From Enterobacter cloacae (lineage in GTDB: Bacteria; Pseudomonadota; Gammaproteobacteria; Enterobacterales; Enterobacteriaceae): a stretch of DNA of 64,000 bases. Positions 13,933 to 22,808 of this stretch are shown in pieces. Position 1 is the stretch's first letter, and every line of letters starts with the position of its first letter. Position numbers and translations under genes: made by a program. The DNA lies in assembly GCA_014169315.1 (NCBI GenBank), contig AP022133.1, positions 1,302,001 through 1,366,000 of the forward strand, read 5' to 3'. The notes under the pieces were generated by a model. The model was not told the origin of the DNA, ran no database searches, and was given only the letters and a program-made list of their open reading frames with translations.

Positions 13933-15624
13933 ATGGCTCAAACATTTTTAGGGAATCTAACTACAGTATGGATTAATACCGATACAACCAACGTTGATCC
14001 AAATGCCCGTACTTTTGTTCAAGTTGAAAACCTTTCAGCGTTTCCAAGTTTTAGTGAATCAACTTCTGTTTCAACTGTAGAAACATATGATAGTACTTAC
14101 ACCTCTAAAGTAGCGGGTGATAGTTCATATGGTGATATGACTATTCAAGTTAACTACGTTCCAGGTGAAAACGCCGTACTTGATTCTGCTGTTGATTCTC
14201 AGCAGTTAGTACAAGTCAAAGTAGAAATGCTTGATGAAGGTTCAAACGATACAACCGTGAACTATGTGCTTTATAACGGGTACTTATCCAGCGTATCAGA
14301 TACGTCAGATATGGATCAGGTTGTTACCCGCTCATACGTATTCACACCAGAAAACCAGGTATCAGCAGGTATTCTTGATGAATCTGTAGTTGAACTTTAT
14401 CGTGGTGATTGGGGCGTTGGTTCGAACGGTAACGAGTTCCCAAGCTATCAAGGCCGTGATGGTAACTCATTCGTTAAGATCGCAGCAGCCAACGCACCAA
14501 CAGGTGTTGATATGTTGGGTATCACTAACCTTGATGGTTCTAACGGTACTCAATTAGTAATGAACAAAACCGGTACGCCAGTACTGAACATTCGTAACTT
14601 CTCAACAGCAAGTAACGGGGCATGGTACAAGGTCTACACCAGTGCCGATAAACCAACGTTAACAGAACTTGGTGCGGCAGCCGCTACAGATCTCAGTAAC
14701 TACGTACCAATCACACGTACTGTCAATGGTAAAGCACTTACAGCCAACATTACTTTAGTGGCAGCAGATATTAGTGATGTTTACTCTAAGACCTACATTG
14801 ATTCAAACATAGTTCCGAAAGTATTCCAGTTAAACGGACACGCATTATCAGGAACGGCGTTGAACTTAGTAGCCGCAGATATTCTTGATGTGTATTCACA
14901 GACTCAGGTTAATAATACCTTTGTTGCTAAAACGGTTACTGTTAATGGATTACCATTAAGTTCTAATATTACATTAACGGCAACACAACTTACTGATATG
15001 GCATCATTGGCATTTAGTAATAGTACTTATGTGCCTAAGACGTTCTTAATCAATAACAAGCCATTATCTGGTACTAACATTCAATTGGTAGCAGCAGATA
15101 TTAGTGATGTATATTCCCGTACTGAAAGTAACGGATTGTTTGCGTTACGTATCACTACAATTAACGGTTATGCTCTTAACAGTAACGTAACCTTGAACTA
15201 TAACGATGTGGGAACGTATTCAAAAGCACAAATTGATGCTAAAGATGCCGCACTACAAGCGAACATTGATACCAAAGTAACTATCACTCAAGACCTTCTA
15301 ACAATAAATAACGTAGAAGATACTTTAGAACTTGATATGTCTGATGGTAAACGTGTATTCAAAGCAACACTAACCGCAGCAGTAACACAACTAAGTGTAA
15401 TCAATGGCAGTGGAAGCAACTTAAATAGCAAAACTATTACTATGTGTTTAACACAGGGAACAGGGGCAAATAAAATTTCATGGCCTTCTAATGTTATTTG
15501 GTCTTATGGTCGTGAACCAGTATTAACCTTTACTCAGAACTCAATTGATGTGATTCAATTCTTAACTGTCGATGGGGGGAGTACCTGGTACGGCTCCTTA
15601 CTAATGGCGGATCTACAAGAATGA
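13933..15624 (+). CDS. Tail-tube protein fused to tail-fibre repeats
   Basis: 563 residues. Residues 1 to ~155 look like a major tail-tube protein (TTVWINTDTT, VSTVETYDSTYTSKV, GDMTIQVNYVPGE, VTRSYVFTPENQV). A linker (GDWGVGSNGNEFPSYQGRDG) leads to about four fibre repeats, each with NGxxL then 'ANITLVAADISDVYSK'-like text, up to ~residue 445. A beta-rich C-terminal domain of ~110 residues ends the protein. A tube subunit carrying fibre repeats would decorate the whole tail. Alternatively, an in-frame deletion fused a tube gene to a fibre gene. The gene overlaps the next by 4 bp (ATGA at 15,621). Confidence 0.75.
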   Translation: MAQTFLGNLTTVWINTDTTNVDPNARTFVQVENLSAFPSFSESTSVSTVETYDSTYTSKVAGDSSYGDMTIQVNYVPGENAVLDSAVDSQQLVQVKVEMLDEGSNDTTVNYVLYNGYLSSVSDTSDMDQVVTRSYVFTPENQVSAGILDESVVELYRGDWGVGSNGNEFPSYQGRDGNSFVKIAAANAPTGVDMLGITNLDGSNGTQLVMNKTGTPVLNIRNFSTASNGAWYKVYTSADKPTLTELGAAAATDLSNYVPITRTVNGKALTANITLVAADISDVYSKTYIDSNIVPKVFQLNGHALSGTALNLVAADILDVYSQTQVNNTFVAKTVTVNGLPLSSNITLTATQLTDMASLAFSNSTYVPKTFLINNKPLSGTNIQLVAADISDVYSRTESNGLFALRITTINGYALNSNVTLNYNDVGTYSKAQIDAKDAALQANIDTKVTITQDLLTINNVEDTLELDMSDGKRVFKATLTAAVTQLSVINGSGSNLNSKTITMCLTQGTGANKISWPSNVIWSYGREPVLTFTQNSIDVIQFLTVDGGSTWYGSLLMADLQE

Positions 15625-18335
15625 TAAGAAAACAAAATATCAGCAATGCCCAACAGATGATTGAAGGGCATTGGAAATTTTTAGAACGTAATACGGGTTT
15701 AGTTAATGACAATAAAACAGATCATTTTGTACTAAACCCACAAAACGTTTTAGCAAACAACAGGCACTTTATAGCGGAAACAGGCTGGGAGGCACAACCG
15801 GACGGTGACGCAACCACAGAAGGACAATCCTTAGCAATTCTTGGTGCTATCTATGCGTATCAGGCAACCAAAGAACAGTACTATCTACAACGTGCTAAAG
15901 ACTTTTTCAACGCCTATCATTTGGCGTTCTTTCGTGGGGTAGCGTTTCCCGATCCACCTAATGGTTCATTACGTTGTAATTGGATCTGTAATGGCAAAGC
16001 TCCAGTACTGGCACATTACCCATTAGATCCAGAGTATCCAACTCATGGCGGGTTCAAGGGCGTCTTGTTCACATGGACGAACGGACAAACACAGATACCT
16101 CATGGTTCACCTAACTACGGTGAATACCTCGATGCGGTATGGTTTGCCTTTCCAGAAAGGGCGGGTCTTGGTTGGAACCAGGTTAACGCAACTGCCTACG
16201 CATGGTTAGCCAGTGAAGATAGCATTGATTGGGATACTAAAGCCCCTACCTATGATGTTGATTGGATTGTTGACCGTACAGGCCGAAAGGTAGATAGCAA
16301 TGGTGATGTACTGGCAGAAGGGCTAACAAGCCAGATCGGTACAGTCCAGCTCAAAGACACGTCTATAAACGGCAATTACCGATTCAACTACGCCACGAAG
16401 AATCCTGTATCAGAGGGGGGCTATCTCATGGGGCGTAATGAGCGTTGGCACAACAGGCCAGTAAACGTACCTATTGATAACTATGGTACGCTCGACTTTT
16501 CTGATAACGCATCAGATGCTGAATTGTGGTTCTGTCAGGCATGTAAACTACTATGGGATATTACAGGCGAACGTATCTATTACTTAGCATGGCAGAATTC
16601 ACTAATTACTTGTACTGGTTATTCTGATATTGATAAATTTGATATGTTCTTTCGTAAGAGTGTTATTGCTTTAACGCCTTTTACAGATGGTATCTCATAC
16701 GATTATTTCTATCCAAGTGATCAAGTAGCATCATATTCACGTGATTCAGATGGCTATATTGTCATTAATCAAAGTGCCTCAGCACAAACAACACTTGAAC
16801 AACAATCTATATGGTTCAAGTTTAATAATAGTTCATCATTCCATGTTGAATATAGTGGTGTTGATACAACTGGTAAGCCGTTAAGCCTTGCTGTAGCTAT
16901 GACAGTTAATAAAACAAAAACAGAAGATGGTGCTATTAGATACCGTTGCGGTTTACCCATTACCAATACTGACAACAGTATTATTTCAATGGATATTCCA
17001 ATGAACCACTTTACCAGAATTGCTAAACCAGACGGTGGACAGTACTTAACCGCAGATATGCGTATGATTTCCGATTATGGGGATAATACAGTAACTTCAC
17101 TTCAATATGTTTCCGGTATCGCTGGAACGTACTATGACAACGTGATTTCTACTACTATGGATTCTGACGGTAGTTCTACAGTTGGTTTCTGGATCTTTGA
17201 TGATGAAACACAGGACTTAAACACCTTCACATATAGAACATATGCTGATGATTTTAACATTCGTATTATTGATGATCTCGGTTGGCGTTGGTGGGCTATG
17301 CTACCAGCAAGCAACGGGGCATGGGTAACACAAACGTTTAATGTACTGGATTTTAAATTGAGTTCTTATCAACCGGATCATGAAGAAGGTGATGAACAGC
17401 CAGGACAACCAACACTAACAGGACGTGAAGAGTTTACACTATTACTTGATACCGATCCGGTTGATGGTGTCTCAGGTCGTATTGACTGGTATTGTGTTAA
17501 CGATTTGCCAGCACTTTATAATGATGGTGGTACAGGTGATTATTCAGTACTGGTTTCTCTAACTTTCAACGATAGTACCAGTAGTGGATATACAGCACGT
17601 TTAGGTGATTGTGTAATTCGTAATTACATGCTTGATAGTTTGTCATATACACCCGGACTAATACCATTTAGTAACATCACAGATCCATATGCTCAACTGT
17701 ATTCCGGTTGGCGAGGTCTACCATATCCAGGTTATCAACTACCCGCTATATGGTGTTTCAAAGGTACTACAATTGATCAAACCAGACTAAATAATAGTAT
17801 TAAGTTCTTATGTGATGCTCAAGATTGGTTTACTAATAAATTCCATCCTACTTTACCTGGTCCATGTGCTCAGGCTTATGTATGGAACCGTCAGGACGCA
17901 TTAGCATATTCACCTGATGGACAACCAGATCAATTTATTATGCAGCACTGGTATGAAGAAGCATGGTCAGGTTATGAACCTCGTGCGTTCTTTGGTGGTT
18001 GTGATGTAGTCCATGAACTATATCAACGTGGTGATTATGCTATTCCGCAGAACATTATTACGTACTGTCAAAACTGGATGAATTACTTGAAGTGGTTCAT
18101 GAAAAATAATGATGGTCACGCACCAACACGATTTAAAGATGATGGTGAAGTTATCTATGATGGCTTTACGGGTCATATGTCTGGTTTATGGCTTGCTGGT
18201 GCTTCAATGATGGCAATAGCAGGTTATCCAGATCACGAATTACTTGATTTACTATTCGCGGAAATTCAACAGAACTATAACGTAGTTTCAGCTAATCACG
18301 TAATGAATGGTGGCTGGTCATCAGGGCTTTGTTGA
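15621..18335 (+). CDS. Large six-hairpin-glycosidase-like virion protein, 3' end replaced by IS
   Basis: 904 codons, of which the last three or four (from 18,325) come from the IS903-group element, so the native C-terminus is lost. The N-terminal ~330 residues (QQMIEGHWKF, ATTEGQSLAILGAIYAYQ, YYLQRAKDFFNAYHLAFF) and the C-terminal ~200 residues (AQAYVWNRQDALAYSP, MQHWYEEAWSGYEPRAFFG) look like parts of an (alpha/alpha)6 toroid of the six-hairpin glycosidase type. A beta-rich insert of ~300 residues lies between them. It probably acts on capsular or envelope glycans at the tail, as depolymerases do. That is inferred from fold-like pattern and tail context; no catalytic pair can be named. Confidence 0.65.
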   Translation: MIRKQNISNAQQMIEGHWKFLERNTGLVNDNKTDHFVLNPQNVLANNRHFIAETGWEAQPDGDATTEGQSLAILGAIYAYQATKEQYYLQRAKDFFNAYHLAFFRGVAFPDPPNGSLRCNWICNGKAPVLAHYPLDPEYPTHGGFKGVLFTWTNGQTQIPHGSPNYGEYLDAVWFAFPERAGLGWNQVNATAYAWLASEDSIDWDTKAPTYDVDWIVDRTGRKVDSNGDVLAEGLTSQIGTVQLKDTSINGNYRFNYATKNPVSEGGYLMGRNERWHNRPVNVPIDNYGTLDFSDNASDAELWFCQACKLLWDITGERIYYLAWQNSLITCTGYSDIDKFDMFFRKSVIALTPFTDGISYDYFYPSDQVASYSRDSDGYIVINQSASAQTTLEQQSIWFKFNNSSSFHVEYSGVDTTGKPLSLAVAMTVNKTKTEDGAIRYRCGLPITNTDNSIISMDIPMNHFTRIAKPDGGQYLTADMRMISDYGDNTVTSLQYVSGIAGTYYDNVISTTMDSDGSSTVGFWIFDDETQDLNTFTYRTYADDFNIRIIDDLGWRWWAMLPASNGAWVTQTFNVLDFKLSSYQPDHEEGDEQPGQPTLTGREEFTLLLDTDPVDGVSGRIDWYCVNDLPALYNDGGTGDYSVLVSLTFNDSTSSGYTARLGDCVIRNYMLDSLSYTPGLIPFSNITDPYAQLYSGWRGLPYPGYQLPAIWCFKGTTIDQTRLNNSIKFLCDAQDWFTNKFHPTLPGPCAQAYVWNRQDALAYSPDGQPDQFIMQHWYEEAWSGYEPRAFFGGCDVVHELYQRGDYAIPQNIITYCQNWMNYLKWFMKNNDGHAPTRFKDDGEVIYDGFTGHMSGLWLAGASMMAIAGYPDHELLDLLFAEIQQNYNVVSANHVMNGGWSSGLC

Positions 18336-19380
18336 ATAAATCGAACTTTTGCTGAGTTGAAGGATCAGATCACGTATCCTCCCGACAACACAGACCATTC
18401 CGTGGCAAAGCAAAAGTTCAGAATCACCAACTGGTCCACCTACAACAAAGCTCTCATCAACCGTGGCTCCCTCACTTTCTGGCTGGATGATGAGGCGATT
18501 CAGGCCTGGTATGAGTCGGCAACGCCTTCATCACGAGGAAGGCCCCAGCGCTATTCTGATCTCGCCATCACCACCGTTCTGGTGATTAAACGCGTATTCC
18601 GGCTGACCCTGCGGGCTGCGCAGGGTTTTATTGATTCCATTTTTGCCCTGATGAACGTTCCGTTGCGCTGCCCGGATTACACCAGTGTCAGTAAGCGGGC
18701 AAAGTCGGTTAATGTCAGTTTCAAAACGTCCACCCGGGGTGAAATCGCACACCTGGTGATTGATTCCACCGGGCTGAAGGTCTTTGGTGAAGGCGAATGG
18801 AAAGTCAGAAAGCACGGCAAAGAGCGCCGTCGTATCTGGCGAAAGTTGCATCTTGCTGTTGACAGCAACACACATGAAGTTGTCTGTGCAGACCTGTCGC
18901 TGAATAACGTCACGGACTCAGAAGCCTTCCCGGGCCTTATCCGGCAGACTCACAGAAAAATCAGGGCAGCCGCGGCAGACGGGGCTTACGATACCCGGCT
19001 CTGTCACGATGAACTGCGCCGCAAAAAAATCAGCGCGCTTATTCCTCCCCGAAAAGGAGCAGGTTACTGGCCCGGTGAGTACGCAGACCGCAACCGTGCC
19101 GTTGCTAATCAGCGGCTGAGCGGAAGCAATGCACGGTGGAAATGGACAACGGAATATAACCGTCGCTCGATAGCGGAAACGGCAATGTACAGAATGAAGC
19201 AGTTGTTGGGAGATTCACTGACGCTGCGTGACTACGATGGTCAGGTAGCGGAAGCTATGGCCATGGTGCGTGCGTTGAACAGGATGACAAAGGCTGGGAT
19301 GCCAGAAAGCGTGCGTATTGCCTGAAAATCCAGCCAGCTACAGGGTCGTTCGCACGAAATCTTATTTATTCAACAAAGCC
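18325..19380 (+). mobile_element. IS903-group element (IS5 family), about 1056 bp
   Basis: The terminal inverted repeats are GGCTTTGTTGAATAAAT at 18,325 and its complement ending at 19,380, as in IS903. The length agrees with the ~1057-bp IS903 type, and the single transposase gene is intact. The expected 9-bp target duplication is absent: ggtcatcag precedes the left end and agtgctaac follows the right end. The two flanking phage genes are also not one gene. This points to an IS-driven adjacent deletion or recombination between two copies rather than simple insertion. Confidence 0.93.
18402..19325 (+). CDS. IS903-group transposase (IS5 family DDE)
   Basis: Starting at GTG 18,402 (VAKQKFRITNWSTYN) the protein has 307 residues, the IS903 transposase length. 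A longer in-frame start at 18,357 seems less likely. DDE-type features are HLVIDSTGLKVFGEGEW (first Asp), AAADGAYDTRLCHDEL (second Asp) and YNRRSIAETAMYRMKQLLG (YREK-like block with the catalytic Glu). The sequence is clearly diverged from classical IS903 but is of the same group. The frame is intact. Confidence 0.93.
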   Translation: MAKQKFRITNWSTYNKALINRGSLTFWLDDEAIQAWYESATPSSRGRPQRYSDLAITTVLVIKRVFRLTLRAAQGFIDSIFALMNVPLRCPDYTSVSKRAKSVNVSFKTSTRGEIAHLVIDSTGLKVFGEGEWKVRKHGKERRRIWRKLHLAVDSNTHEVVCADLSLNNVTDSEAFPGLIRQTHRKIRAAAADGAYDTRLCHDELRRKKISALIPPRKGAGYWPGEYADRNRAVANQRLSGSNARWKWTTEYNRRSIAETAMYRMKQLLGDSLTLRDYDGQVAEAMAMVRALNRMTKAGMPESVRIA

Positions 19381-20592
19381 AGTGCTAACCGCTATTCAGC
19401 ATCGTTTGGTATTGAAGATGGCTCATGGTTCGCACGTGTGGCAGCCTATGACGTGTTCGGACAGGATGAATTGGTATGGTCGCCTACTATCGGTTTTAAC
19501 CAAAACACGAAAGTACCGTACAGTAAATTGAACGAAGACGTTATTGATAGCCTACTTAACAGTGATACGGCTACTGGCATTGTTGAGAAACAGATCGTAG
19601 ATGAACTTGGTTCACGCTGGCAGCTACAGGTATCAAACAACGGTAACGTAACGGGCATTGCCTTAGCAGCAGATGAAAAAACATCGGTGTTTACCGTCAT
19701 GGCGGATCGCTTTAGCATCATCAGTACAGACAGTGCCAAGCTATCAGACAGGGTATATCCGTTTGTGGTTCAGGGTGGTAAGACTTATATCAACTCAGCG
19801 GTGATAGCATCAGCGAGCATCAATGAGGCTATGATAAATAACCTTTCCGTTTCCCGTGCGAAAATTCAGGATGCCGCAATAGACAATACGAAAATCGCCA
19901 ATGCCGCAATCCGTAACGCCCACATTATGGACGGCGTGATCGACTCAGCGAAGATTAGCCAGCAGATACAATCCAGTAATTGGGATGGTGTGAATGGTTG
20001 GGCTATCAATAAAAATGGTAATGCCTGGTTTGGTAACGTATCTGTACGTGGAAATATACAGGCAACATCTGGTGTACTGAATAACGTTACTATCAATGAA
20101 AACTGTAACATTCTTGGTACTCTAAGTGCCGCACGTATCGTTGGTGATATTTGCCGTCCACAATCAACTGGTATCAACCCTGTACCGTTTATCTTTGGCT
20201 CTAAGACTGTATCAGGTGGGCAGGCCGCATTAAATCCAGTAGCTAACCAACACTATATAGCATTGCGTATACGTGGTGAAGATTTTCCACGTTATTTTGA
20301 TAGTGATTTATCAATTGGTTTAACCTCATATGAACGTCAATACTTCTATATTCGTATGGGTGGTGATGGAATCGGTTTAACTAATCTCTATTATTATGAT
20401 GCTGGTAACGGTGGTAGTTCTACATCTTTCAGATTGAATTCTATATATGTTCCGCCTGTAGGTCGTGGTAACTGGAATTATATCTATGTGATGTGTACAA
20501 CTTCACGTAGTGGTATTGCTTCACTTAATGTTCCTGCTAACTGGTCATCATTCTTATATCGTGCTGGTGATCAGCCTTTATATAATGCGTAA
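19381..20592 (+). pseudogene. 3' remnant of host-specificity protein J-like gene
   Basis: About 403 codons without a phage start, beginning at the IS end. The text resembles the C-terminal half of lambda gpJ-type central tail fibres: TGIVEKQIVDELGSRWQLQVSNNG, then the DUF1983-like FTVMADRFSIIS...FVVQGGKTYINSAVI. The helical repeats INEAMINNLSVSRAKIQDAAIDN follow, with a receptor-binding C-terminal domain ending near RAGDQPLYNA. The N-terminal ~700 residues, which bind the tail tip, are gone. A transcript from the IS could still be translated from a TTG at 19,318, but such a product would not assemble into a tail tip. Confidence 0.88.
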
Positions 20593-20631
20593 TAAATACT
20601 ATTACCAAAATATAAAATAGGGAAGTACTAA

Positions 20632-20901
20632 ATGGGTATGGGAACAATTCTTGCTTTGGTTATTAGTGGTTTAGTGCTGATATATACTATTTTCCGTGAC
20701 AATACAAAAGATACTACTGACTTACTAAGTCGTGTATCTGATATTGAAACTACCATTGCGGTACAAGATAGTAACATTACACGTCTAAGCGACGAACAAG
20801 ACAAGATGAAAGAAACCTTGCGAAATCTTGAAATTCAAATTCACGAATTGGATATCAAACTTGAAAGGATTATTACTATTCTTGAACAATCAAAGCAGTA
20901 A
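20632..20901 (+). CDS. Small membrane-anchored coiled-coil phage protein
   Basis: 89 residues. An N-terminal transmembrane helix (GTILALVISGLVLIYTIF) is followed by a long heptad-like coiled coil (DIETTIAVQDSNITRLSDEQDKMKETLRN...LERIITILEQ). GGGAAGT lies upstream of ATG 20,632. Proteins of this build next to a lysozyme gene can be holin accessory, XhlA-like or spanin-like, but none of these can be picked from sequence. A bidirectional terminator follows, and the lysozyme gene is convergent. Confidence 0.65.
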   Translation: MGMGTILALVISGLVLIYTIFRDNTKDTTDLLSRVSDIETTIAVQDSNITRLSDEQDKMKETLRNLEIQIHELDIKLERIITILEQSKQ

Positions 20902-20905
20902 CAAA

Positions 20906-20944
20906 AAAAAGGGATAGTATCAATTATGGTACTATCCCTTTTTC
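20906..20944. terminator. Bidirectional terminator
   Basis: AAAGGGATAGTA (20,908-20,919) pairs with TACTATCCCTTT (20,930-20,941). An A-run on the left and a T-run on the right let it act on both the coiled-coil gene and the convergent lysozyme gene. Confidence 0.85.
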
Positions 20945-21391
20945 TTATTTGTTGGTTAATTGTGCGATCATCGCATTAACTCTATTTGGTGTCTGACGAT
21001 ACCATAAACTATCTTTCGCTTGTTTAATTGCTTCGGGGTAGTTGGCATCACGTAGTGCCTCAATCATCTTTTTAAACTTCATCGTTCCAGATAGGCCAAG
21101 TTGAAAAATCATGATGATCATGAAGTCTTGCCAATCTTTTGGAATGATTAGGTTTAGTTTACTTAGATGGCTTTCTGCTATAGCAATATCTTTATCAAGT
21201 AGGTGAAGTGCTTCTACTTCAGTAATACCATTATTGAAATTGTCACCTTGTAGTACTTTATGCCCGAATCCTACGGTTAAGAACCCTTCACTATCCTTAT
21301 ATGGATAATACTTGTTGTTTCTAAAGTACCCCATACGTGTTTGATATGCTCGTGATCCCTCATAATCTATTAGTCGTGTTTTTATATCCAT
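20945..21391 (-). CDS. T4-type lysozyme (GH24 endolysin)
   Basis: 148 residues. The E-D-T catalytic triad of T4-type lysozyme is visible: Glu11 in LIDYEGSRA, Asp33 in YPYKDSEG and Thr39 in GFLTVGFGH. There are about 13 extra residues between Glu and Asp compared with T4 lysozyme. There is no signal peptide or signal-anchor, so release would need a holin. The strand is opposite to all neighbouring late genes, with its own divergent promoter region (21,392-21,430). This suggests separate expression or independent acquisition. Confidence 0.9.
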   Translation of the reverse strand: MDIKTRLIDYEGSRAYQTRMGYFRNNKYYPYKDSEGFLTVGFGHKVLQGDNFNNGITEVEALHLLDKDIAIAESHLSKLNLIIPKDWQDFMIIMIFQLGLSGTMKFKKMIEALRDANYPEAIKQAKDSLWYRQTPNRVNAMIAQLTNK

Positions 21392-21396
21392 TGAAT

Positions 21397-21428
21397 AAAT
21401 ACCTTATGATAATTTTTATAAGGTATTT
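21397..21428. promoter_or_regulatory. Inverted repeat between divergent lysozyme and GIY-YIG-like genes
   Basis: Perfect arms AAATACCTTAT (21,397-21,407) and ATAAGGTATTT (21,418-21,428) surround 10 bp. Each arm contains the AAGG ribosome-binding site of the gene reading away from it, so both mRNAs start inside this 39-bp gap. The symmetry may reflect a shared operator, or simply similar leader sequences. Confidence 0.5.
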
Positions 21429-21430
21429 AT

Positions 21431-21862
21431 ATGGAAGCATGGCAATACAACGAAGATTGGAGTGAGAAGGAATTAACAAACGGTAGTTATGTAGGATTCG
21501 TGTATTTGTTCCAATTTGAAGATAACACAAGCTACATAGGTAGCAAACAGATGTACAAGAGAGTTAAGGACATTACTAAACTAAAAGATAATTCAATAGA
21601 AAACGGATGGCGTGAGTACAGTTCAAGTTCAAAGATAGTTAATTCCAAGATTGAAGAAGGGGTGAATTATACTCGAACCATTTTGTGGGCTTTCCCTTCG
21701 ATGAAAGAAACACTTTTTGTAGAAACAGCATTAATTATAAACGAAGGACTAAAAACGGGTAATCTAAACCTTGCTGTAATGCATAAGGCAAGATTACCAA
21801 GTGGGAAAGATGCTGTACGTATTCGCGGAATCCTTCAATCATTATATGAAATACTCAATTAA
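21431..21862 (+). CDS. GIY-YIG-like endonuclease family protein
   Basis: 143 residues. The start YVGFVYLFQFEDNTSYIGSKQ has the spacing of the two GIY-YIG beta strands (here GFVYLF and YIGSK). It is followed by a basic segment and a conserved-looking Glu (VETALI). Such proteins are found in T4-like and lambda-like phages as homing or structure-specific nucleases, often without proof of activity. The Arg and Tyr positions expected in the catalytic centre are uncertain here. It is followed 9 bp later by a tail-like gene, so it lies inside a late operon. Confidence 0.6.
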   Translation: MEAWQYNEDWSEKELTNGSYVGFVYLFQFEDNTSYIGSKQMYKRVKDITKLKDNSIENGWREYSSSSKIVNSKIEEGVNYTRTILWAFPSMKETLFVETALIINEGLKTGNLNLAVMHKARLPSGKDAVRIRGILQSLYEILN

Positions 21863-21871
21863 GGAATAGAT

Positions 21872-22480
21872 ATGGCTTGGAGAAACAGCAATAGCCCTAG
21901 TGATATGAAGCGATTCATAAACAAGAATAGCCCAAAGATAGGACAAGAATTTAAGAAAGAATTAAGTAGCCGTATGCGTATTGTTACACAGCACATTCAA
22001 AGAAAGATTGATAATGATGTTGCGGGTGGTGGTGTCGCGTTTACTGGAAAGAGTATGTACTTTAACTTTAGAAAGATAAGTGAGTTCAATACAGTGAACC
22101 AAATCATTCTATTACCTAATCAAACATCATATCTAAAGTACATTCTTGATCCAGCATATAAACGTGTTAATGAAGGTAAGATTATACCGTACCAGAATGC
22201 TAAGTTAACTAAGCAAGGTAACATTACACAGCTACGTTCAAGAACCAAGAGTGATAAATACAAAAAGGTGAAGAGTAGGAACGGTAACACGTACTTAATC
22301 GACACTACCAAGAAATCCTCTAAACGTAATCCTAAACTGGCACGTGAACAAAGGGTGATTGGTTATTATGGTTCCGTTGGTAGAAAACCATTGTTTGATT
22401 TCTATGATGAAACCGAGAAGCAAGTAATAGAACAATTAAGAACATTACGCGGTACGTTTGATTACCGTTGGAGGAAGTAA
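21872..22480 (+). CDS. Putative minor tail or tail-completion protein
   Basis: 202 residues, very basic (many Lys and Arg). Features are an N-terminal helix (KRFINKNSPKIGQEFKKELSSRM), a beta segment and the C-terminal GYYGSVGRKPLFDFYDETEKQV. The general build resembles gpZ/HK97-gp10-type tail-completion proteins, but the match is weak. AGGAATAG precedes ATG 21,872. The stop TAA at 22,478-22,480 abuts the next start. If this is gpZ-like it lies far from the other tail genes, which fits the scrambled order after IS rearrangement. Confidence 0.45.
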   Translation: MAWRNSNSPSDMKRFINKNSPKIGQEFKKELSSRMRIVTQHIQRKIDNDVAGGGVAFTGKSMYFNFRKISEFNTVNQIILLPNQTSYLKYILDPAYKRVNEGKIIPYQNAKLTKQGNITQLRSRTKSDKYKKVKSRNGNTYLIDTTKKSSKRNPKLAREQRVIGYYGSVGRKPLFDFYDETEKQVIEQLRTLRGTFDYRWRK

Positions 22481-22481
22481 G

Positions 22482-22805
22482 ATGGATAACTTAGCAAATT
22501 TCCCATGTTATGATCATTCTGTACTAACAGATTTTTCTTTTCAGACAATACAACCTGTAAGTGTTACATTAACATATGATAAAGCACTATCTGGTAGTAA
22601 GCTCATAAAAAAGAAAGTAGATAAAACAAAAGGTGATTTAGTCGTATATAGCTTCCATCATCATACAACACCTAAAGTAAATGAAGATGATGTATTGATG
22701 GTTGAATTAATGAAAGAACAAGTAGAAGTAAAGGTACTATTATCTTACAACCACATCTTTAAAGGTCATCGCGTAGTTTCTTGTGTTTGCCAAATACAAG
22801 GATAA
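22482..22805 (+). CDS. Hypothetical phage protein
   Basis: 107 residues, predominantly beta-strand by appearance, with a Lys-rich middle (GSKLIKKKVDKTKGD). I place the start at ATG 22,482 because a strong GGAGGAAG lies 5 bp before it; an in-frame start at 22,458 is inside the previous gene. The start is 1 bp after the preceding stop and the gene ends 3 bp before the holin-like gene, so it is co-translated with them. Family unknown. Confidence 0.65.
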   Translation: MDNLANFPCYDHSVLTDFSFQTIQPVSVTLTYDKALSGSKLIKKKVDKTKGDLVVYSFHHHTTPKVNEDDVLMVELMKEQVEVKVLLSYNHIFKGHRVVSCVCQIQG

Positions 22806-22808
22806 CAT

